Positions 57,287 through 64,000 of a DNA stretch of 64,000 bases are shown one piece after another. The stretch lies in assembly GCF_963583255.1 (NCBI RefSeq), contig NC_084806.1, forward strand, positions 20,626,317-20,690,316, given 5' to 3'. The position numbers were made by a program, and so were the translations under genes. How positions within the stretch are numbered: the stretch's first letter is position 1; the number at the start of each line of letters is the position of its first letter. Below the pieces are notes generated by a model. That model did not search any database. It was not told the DNA's origin and saw nothing but the letters and a program-made list of their open reading frames with translations. This DNA is from Pyrus communis (taxonomy: Eukaryota; Streptophyta; Magnoliopsida; Rosales; Rosaceae).

Positions 57287-59398
57287 TGATAGGAGCATAT
57301 TTAGGCAGCTTAGCTAGCTTATTCTTGTGCATTTGTGCTATTATTTCTTAGTTAATGTCGTATTTCAACTCGTTTTCGTGTGTTTGTAGGTCCAAAGGGT
57401 TAAAGTACTATAAAAGTGCATTTTGGAGCAATTTTGGGCACTAAATGATAGCTTATATATGGGCCAACATGGATGGACGAATTTGGAGTTCAAAATGCTA
57501 GAAATCTGATGAGAAGATGAAGGAGCTAAAACTCAAGACAAAGTGGATAAGGAATTAGCTCAAAAGAGGAAACCTTATCCAAAACATTATCCAACATTAT
57601 CCAAAACCTTATCTTGCCTTATCCTATCCTAACCTTATCATGCCTTAATCCTAGTTGCAAGGGGACCTAAATAGATATTTCTAGAACCTATTTCTAGAAG
57701 CATTCTTTTCTAGAAGCCCCAAATTAGCCACAAAGCTCATTCTTTCTAGAAACCCTACAAAGGTGGCGCCTATTCCCTTCTAGAAGGCCTTGCCTTGCCT
57801 TGCAAGCCATTCCATCCATCCCTCCAATATGTGCCGCACACTCTAGGCCTTATCCTTGATTGAATCTGATTTTTAGGGCCTCATTCCTTATGGATTTGGG
57901 TTACACAAATCCTTTTATGAAACTAAGTAGGCCAAACCCCCTACTAAGTGGATTTAATCACCTATTGCCGAACCCTAGGGCCCTAATCCACTAAATCTGC
58001 TAAGTGTAACCCTAATCTAATTAACCCTAGGACTATATAAACTTAATTTCAGCCACAATTTCGTAACCACCCCTTATGCTATTCAGAAAGCTTGTTGCCG
58101 CAACCCCTATCCCCCATTCTCCATCCTTCATCCACTCCATACACCTCCATACACAACTTGCCGCACCCTACCACCATAATAAGCCCTTATTCATCATCCT
58201 AAACAAGAACACACCATTCAAAACCCCCAAATCCACCACCCACAACTTGTGCCGCAGCAAGGAAGAGGAAGGGAAGCCTAGCCGTGCATGCCATTCAACC
58301 TGGAATTGCTGAAACATTTAGGTGTAATCTTTCTTGTGTTTTCAATGTTTAATTTCAAGAATCTTTGCTTTGCGAGTATGAGGAACTAATCCCCTTTTGG
58401 CTAGGGGGAATTTCGAAACCATGGTTATATTTGCATTATGATTTGATTACTTCCAGTTGTGATTTCATGAATGGTGAATTCAATTTACTTATCTATTTGA
58501 ATTAAAACTTGTTTATGTATACGAATTGAGAGTGCACACTTAATTTGCATGCATAAATCTAATGCTAGGCTATAAGGAAACTTCACCTAATCGTTGGGAA
58601 CTTATATTCATGAGTAGTTAAGGTTGTTAGTCACAATCATGTTAAGTAATTTCTTGGCATAAGTATCATGCGCTTTCATAGTTACGAATGCCTCGTCAAC
58701 ACTTATGATTTTCATAGAATTTAATGATCTTTGATTGTTTCTCTATCATGCGCTTTCATGTAGAGAACTTTTGATGAATAATTTGATTGCAATGCGCTAA
58801 TTCCATTCAATTCAATGACTTAAGGAAAATCTGAGAGTTAATTTAAGCGTACCTAATTAACTTGGGGTGTTGAGGTTCATGATTCATTGAATAAGGAACT
58901 GGAGATTGTTTTGTATGCAAGTATGCCATATGTGGAGAAAAACCTCCTAGCTAGCCCACCATCTACTTAATTCCATCAAATTCGTCCAAATCTGCCTAGT
59001 TTAAAGTCTTGTTTTGTTTATTTTATTTTCGTCCAAAACCAAATCCCCATTCATTCTAGAGTGTCTAACTAGTTAGAATATGTGTTAGATTGTGTTTTCA
59101 AGAGTTTTGAATCAAGTTAGAACCAAATTTCGTCCAATTTTGTGTTTAGAGTCAAATCTGCCCAGTTTGTGTTTTTTCAGCAGTTTTGAGTGTTTTCAGC
59201 TCATTGTGAGTCTTGTGAACTTGTTTTGAGTCTTTTGAGTTGAGTTAAGTGTTTAAAAGCTTTGTTTTATTTATTTGAGTCAGTTTAAAGTGTTTAGCAA
59301 TCCCTCATAATCCCCGATTTAAGAACGATCCCTACTTACTTATATGCTACAATTATCAAAAGAGGGTTAATTTGTGCGTTAAGTTAATTTTCTCATCA
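57287..59398 (+). repeat. solo LTR, subfamily A, 2112 bp, with TSD
   Basis: It begins TGATAGGAGCATATTTAGGC and ends TTTTCTCATCA. Flanks are CACCG (57282-57286) and CACCA (59399-59403), a 5-bp duplication with one change at a CpG. The minus-strand RT of E2 reads across it (VPKKSGV / VKNE). TATA box at 58034-58041. Confidence 0.93.
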
Positions 59399-59592
59399 CA
59401 CCATGACTCCAGACTTCTTTGGAACTACTTGGACCAGTGAAACCCAACAACTATCCGAGATAGGATAGATGACACCACAATCAAATAGTTTGATGATTTC
59501 CTTCTTCACGACTTCCATCATTAGAGGGTTGAGTCGGCGTTGTGCTTCCCTTGATGGTTTGGCTCCCTCTTCCATGAGAATTCGGTGCATGC
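59399..59592 (-). pseudogene. E2 RT N-terminus fragment
   Basis: Minus strand: SMHRILMEEGAKPSREAQRR, LNPLMMEVVKKEIIKLFDCG, VIYPISDSCWVSLVQVVPKK, SGVMV. It joins directly to 57017-57286 once the solo LTR is removed. E4 inserted at 59593; flank CATGC (59588-59592) is the expected TSD copy. Upstream pol and gag of E2 lie beyond E4. Confidence 0.88.
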
Positions 59593-60075
59593 TGATGTTA
59601 TAAATAATAGCACTCAAATTAAACCCTCTTTTTGACAATTGTAGTATAGATACAAGTAGGGATCGTTCTAGGCCGGGGATTAGGAGGGATTGCTAATCTA
59701 ATGAAAACTGACTCAAAGATACAAAAATATGCTTAAAAACACTTAAACAAACTCAAAGACTCTTAACTAAACTTATATGAATCAAAACAAACTTAAAAGA
59801 CTCAAAACAACACAAAACAATCCAAAAGACTCAATTTAGACTCTAGGACTTAATTTGGACGAAAATAGAATTGGTTTTGACTCAAAAGACTCAAAAACAC
59901 ACTTTAGGACGAATTTGAAACAAGTAAAGGGGATTGGGTTTTGGACGAAATTAATGTAAAAACAAGTAACTAAAAGACTTAAATGAGATTTAGACGAATT
60001 TGGGAAAAACTATGGATGATTAGATAGCTAGAGGATCGTTCTCCACACATGACACACTTGCATACAAATTGATTT
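59593..60075 (-). repeat. 3' LTR (subfamily B) of E4, left piece
   Basis: It begins TGATGTTATAAATAATAGC and follows B LTRs to CAAATTGATTT, where the D LTR starts. With 61874-63258 it forms one LTR of about 1.87 kb. Confidence 0.9.
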
Positions 60076-61868
60076 TGATCTGAAATATTATAACACTCAA
60101 ATTAAAACCCTATGATTGTAGTATTTGAAAGTAGGGATCGTTCTAGGCCGGGGATTAGAAGGGATGCTAATCTACTCTAAACTGACTTAAAAACACAAAA
60201 CTACACTTAAAAAACACTTAACTAGACTTATAAGACTCAAAACAAACTAAAAGGACTCCAAACAGCACAAAACAATCAAAAAGACTCAAACTAGACTCTA
60301 AAGGTGATTTGGACGAAAATTACTTTAACTAGACTCAAAAGACTCAAAGAAAACAGATTTTGACTCAAATAACAAGACTAAATGAAAGGGGGATTATTTT
60401 TGACGAATTTTAAAACTTAAAACAAAAACTTTGTAGAAAATACTTTGGAAAAACGAATTTAAGTGAAATAAATGGGTGAAAGGCTAGTTAGAGGGTCATT
60501 CTCCACACATGATATATGCATACAAACCAATTTCCAGTTATTTTTCCTTTAGACTATGCATGACAACACCCCAAGTTAGTTGCATCGCACAACTATCCAT
60601 CAGATTTTCCTTATCTCATTGAATTAGATGGAATACGCATCTAAACCAAATTATCTTTCTCAAGTTCCCTATATGAAACGCATCATAGAGATACATGTCA
60701 AAAGTCATTAAGTTCTATGAAAATCATAAGCATTGACAAGGCATTCATCACTATGAAACGCATGAGACTCATACCAAGGATTTACTTAACACGATTGTGA
60801 CTAGCAACCTCCACTACTTGTGAATATAAGTGAATAACTCTTACGTGAAACCCCCTTATACTCTAGCATCAAATTCATGCATGCAAATTAAGTGTCGACC
60901 CCCAACCCACATACATAAACAGGTTTTAATAACTTAGATAAGCAAATCACATTCAAGCCTTAAGAAACAATAACTGGACGTAATCAATTCATATAAAACA
61001 TATAATCATGGCTTCGAATTCACCTCTAACTAAAAAGAAATTAGTTCCACATGTTCGCAAAACAAAGATAATTAAACTTAAACATTAAAAACAAAGATAG
61101 AATACACCTAGAAACACTCCAGGTGGCTCCTCCTTCCTTCCTTGCTGCCAACAATGAGGATTCGTGTGAATTTAGGCTCTTGAGGTGTTGTGGATGGTGT
61201 GGTATGAATTTGTGGTAGAGGGTGGTGGTTTTTGACTGTTGTGGCATCAAGTATTTATAGGGTGAAGGGGAGGCATGAATTTGGGCTGAAAAGGAGAGGA
61301 ATTAGGACTCCAAATCACCAAAGAACAAGGATACTTTCAATCAGATTCCAATGAGGACAAGGAATGGTCCTTGTGGCAGATTCTAGAACTTCTAGAAGGG
61401 TTACATGTGGCATAAACTTAATGCACGAAAATAGGGCTTCTAGAACTTGATATTTAGGTGATTTAATGTGAAAATGAGTCCTCTTTGAAGTTGGAATTAA
61501 GGTAGGAAAAGATTAGGATAGGATAAGATAAGGTTGGATAAGGTTTGGATAAGATAAGGAAATTTGGATAAGGTCCTTATTTCTTGCTATTTCCTTATCT
61601 TCATTGCATTAGGACTTCATCCACCAGATTTGTAGCCTTTCCTAGCCCTTCTTGACTTCAATTTCGTCCATCCTCTTTGCTCCATGGTTAAGCTATCCAA
61701 TCCATGCCCAAAAATGCTCCAATTAGCTTCAAAATGCTCTTTCTTGCTCCTTTTGCCATTAGGACCTAAAAACATATGAAAATAGCTTAAAAGACTAAAA
61801 TAAATAGTAATTAACTCACTAAATGCAAGGAAACAACATAACTAAGTACCATAAATATGCTCCTATCA
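60076..61868 (-). repeat. solo LTR, subfamily D, 1793 bp, with perfect TSD
   Basis: On the plus strand it begins TGATCTGAAATATTATAAC and ends ATATGCTCCTATCA. Flanks are GATTT at 60071-60075 and 61869-61873. Removing it restores the B LTR block ATTGATTTCCAGTTGC. It is the complete reference for the D fragment at 47727-50842. The frame at 61041-61250 is LTR sequence also present at 50009-50218. Confidence 0.94.
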
Positions 61869-63258
61869 GATTTCCAGTTGCTTTCTCAATAAACCATGAA
61901 CCTTAACACCCTAGATTAAACGTGACATCACTAATTAACCCTCAGATTTTCCTTTAGTTATTGGATTGGATGACATCATTCGACAACCCAAAGCATTCTT
62001 CAAAAGTCCCCTACATGACATCATAATGGAGATACAATCAAAGATCATTACGTTCTATGAAAATCATAAGTATTGACAAAGCACTTGTAACTATGACATC
62101 ATGATACTCATGCTTGGAATTTACTTAACATGATTGTGAAAACAACCTTAACTACTTGTGAATATAAGTTTGTAACGATTATGTGAAACTCCCTTATATT
62201 CTAGCACCAAATTCATGCATGCAAACTAAGTGTGCACCCTTAATCAACAAACAAGAATAAGTTATCCATCAAACGGTTAAGTAAATTGCTTCACAATTTA
62301 TGAAGTCACAACTGGAATTAATCAATTCATATTGCAAATATAATCATGGTTTCAAAGTCTCCCCTAGCTAAAACAAGTTTAGCTCCTCATATTTACAACA
62401 AAACAAAGAGAGTATAAATTAAACATTGAAAACAAAGATTGAATACACCTAGAAACGCTCCAACAATCCAAGCTTGGTGGTAGAGGGTGGATGATAGCTG
62501 AATGAATGGAGAGAATGAATAGTGATGTCTAGAGCCTAATATGTGCGGCAGATTATGTATATATAGAGGGAGAAAGGTTAAGGCCTGAATTAATTAATTT
62601 GGGAATGTATTAAGACTCCAAATCCTCCAAGAAAAGGGTAACAAATCAGAATTCTAAGAGGAAAAAGAAAGGAAAAGGTGCGGCAGCACCTAGGGAGAAA
62701 AGGGAAAGGTCTTTTATTGCAAGGAAAGGAGGAATAAGGGAATGTGGGGTGCGGCACATCTAGGGAAAGGAAGATAGGTGGCAGATTTTGGAAGAAAAAG
62801 GGTAAGGAGGGTGCGGCATAGACTCGGAGAAAATGGACCTTTGGTTTGTGTCCTAAAATGTATAAGAAGCCTTCAATGTTGTTGGAATTTAGGGACATTT
62901 AGGAATAGGAAAGGTTAAACCAAAATAGGAAACCTTGGCTTAACTTTCTTACTTCAAGTAGGAAAACTTCTTTGACTAGGATTCCTCTTTTGATTAGGAA
63001 TCCTTCTTTGATGAGGAATCCTTCTTTGATTAGGAATCGTTATTTGATTAGTAATCCTAACAGCTTTAAGTCTTCAATTTTGTCCATTCCTTTTGCCCCA
63101 AGCATATGCTATCCATTCCAAGTCCAATTTTGCTCCAAAATGCACCTTCTTGAACCTATAAACACACGAAAATAGCTTAAAATACTAAAATAACTATGAA
63201 TTAACAACATAAATGTAGGAAAACAAGCTAACTAAGTCGCCTAAATATGCTCCTATCA
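61869..63258 (-). repeat. 3' LTR (subfamily B) of E4, right piece
   Basis: It resumes GATTTCCAGTTGC and ends ATATGCTCCTATCA at 63258, followed by AATTCCCCCACAC. It is shortened near 62475 by about 60 bp relative to the solo LTR at 47764. The 102-codon minus frame at 62590-62898 is LTR sequence. Confidence 0.9.
62960..63065. repeat. 18-bp tandem repeat in LTR U3, about six units
   Basis: Variants of TTTGATTAGGAATCCTTC run from the CTACTTCAAGTAGG-like start (here TTACTTC) to AGTAATCCTAACAG. There are more units than in the LTR at 47764. Confidence 0.8.
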
Positions 63259-63272
63259 AATTCCCCCACACT
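63259..63272 (-). promoter_or_regulatory. polypurine tract of E4
   Basis: The minus strand reads AGTGTGGGGGAATT immediately before the LTR start, identical in core to the tract of E3 at 45639-45653. Confidence 0.85.
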
Positions 63273-64000
63273 TAGCTTTTGCTAGTCCTCGAGCAAAACA
63301 AAACAAACAAAACAAAAGGAACAAAACAAACTCTAGACCTTCCAACAATTACCTTAGGGATTTCCAATACACATGACTTATTAAAGAACACTACTTCCAT
63401 GGTTTTTTTTAGCTTTCTTTAGACTTGAGCAAACACTTAACCATAGTTACCACTCACTAGTTCACATTTTATCAATTAAAACAACATTTTGAATGTAGTA
63501 ACATGCCTTGGAGAATTCCCTCAATTCCTCACTAGAATGCTCTCTATTTTCACACAGATTTTCTAACTACACTCCCTACATTAGGTATATGTGAGAAGAT
63601 TGATGACATGTATATGATCTCATGAATGGAATGCTACTACTTAGAATGAGAACCAGTGATTCCATATGCTCATACCAAATTCAAACTCCACATATTTAAC
63701 ACATAACATCAAGATAGAAGTTGAGGGTTGTAACGAGGCTAAGGTATTGGCTAAAAAAGAAAGGTAAAGGATAAATAAAGGTTCTTAAAGCAATAGGAAG
63801 CAAAGTAATGAAACTGACACTTAAACTCACTTTTTGATGATAGAAATTAACTTTTAAACACAAGGCAAGATTCATGCAACACTTAGGGTCAAATTCACTC
63901 TTTTGGACCCTTCCTTCAATAACCAACACTCGTGAGATCATTCTCACTTATTTTCCAACTCTTTCTCTTTCTTTTTACAACTTTTCTCTTTTCTTTTTAT
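63273..64000 (-). other. 3' untranslated region of E4 (runs off the window)
   Basis: It matches 21486-22260 of E2: CTTTTGCTAGTCCTCGAGCA, the TTTTGAATGTAGTAACATGCC block, GGCTAAGGTATTGGCTA and a T/C-rich end. A stretch near 63605 lacks about 70 bp present in E2 (21825-21890). The 83-codon minus frame at 63696-63947 is not conserved as protein. Confidence 0.8.

Larger units (their letters stand above)
20342..59592 (-). mobile_element. E2: Athila-type element inserted in the 5' LTR of E1
   Basis: Minus-strand order, read from the right: RT N-terminus (59399-59592), RT (57017-57286), then RT end, RNase H and integrase (23448-25384), 3' untranslated region and 3' LTR (20342-21473). The two halves are split by the plus-strand element EA. 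The halves are consecutive in pol apart from about 330 bp lost at 57017. Its left flank GAATC (20337-20341) would be the TSD. The 5' part is displaced by E4 and lies off the window. Confidence 0.75.
59593..64000 (-). mobile_element. E4: Athila-type element, 3' end only
   Basis: A B-type 3' LTR (59593-63258, split by a D solo LTR) is followed on its right by the reverse complement of a polypurine tract and the typical 3' untranslated region, which continues out of the window. The element is on the minus strand and inserted into the RT gene of E2. No coding sequence of it is visible. Confidence 0.85.

Overview
The window is eukaryotic and plant-like. It consists almost entirely of LTR retrotransposons inserted into one another, and I find no host gene, rRNA, tRNA gene or CRISPR array. 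The dominant family is Ty3/gypsy of the Athila type. Its primer-binding site (TGGCGCCGTTGCCGGGGA) pairs with the 3' end of plant tRNA-Asp. The gene order is gag, aspartic protease (DLGAS), RT (FMDD), RNase H, integrase ([11 protein letters not shown]), and the LTRs are about 1.8-2.2 kb with 5-bp target-site duplications (TSDs). One Ty1/copia element with an initiator-tRNA-Met primer site is also present. A flowering plant with pericentromere-like repeat density is the likely source; the species cannot be named from this sequence.

Naming used below: LTR subfamilies A (begins TGATAGGAGCATATTTAGG and ends TTTCGCATCA on its coding strand), B (ends TTTATCACATCA), C and D are related Athila-type LTRs. 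Outermost to innermost the nest reads: E0 (minus strand, only its 3' part at 1563-2689); E1 (minus, B-type LTRs, 2690-20341, its 5' LTR cut at 20341); E2 (minus, inserted in the 5' LTR of E1, 20342 to about 59592); EA (plus, A-type LTRs, inserted in the RT gene of E2, 25385-57016); an LTR of subfamily D (minus) inside the gag of EA; E3 (plus, B-type LTRs, 27652-47726) inside that D LTR; and a copia element CP (33403-42525) inside the RNase H/integrase junction of E3. A further minus element, E4, enters E2 at 59593 and runs off the right edge.

Six complete solo LTRs punctuate this frame, at 8525-10456, 13359-15342, 16074-18297, 47764-49699, 57287-59398 and 60076-61868. Each is flanked by a 5-bp duplication; four are perfect and two differ by one C-to-T-type change. 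Three truncated LTR heads are stacked at 4152-6243 in the 3' untranslated part of E1.

All Athila gag-pol genes are broken by stops, frameshifts and deletions, so no element here can encode its own full set of proteins. The youngest event is CP: its two 1802-bp LTRs differ at only about eleven positions by eye, yet its interior is a heavily decayed copia pol. The LTRs of E3 differ at about 10 of 322 compared positions, which fits its being older than the copia element inside it. I see no new biological system. The points worth checking are the defective but recently moved copia, repeated polypurine-like motifs in the Athila 3' regions, tandem motifs inside the LTRs, and the deletion scars.
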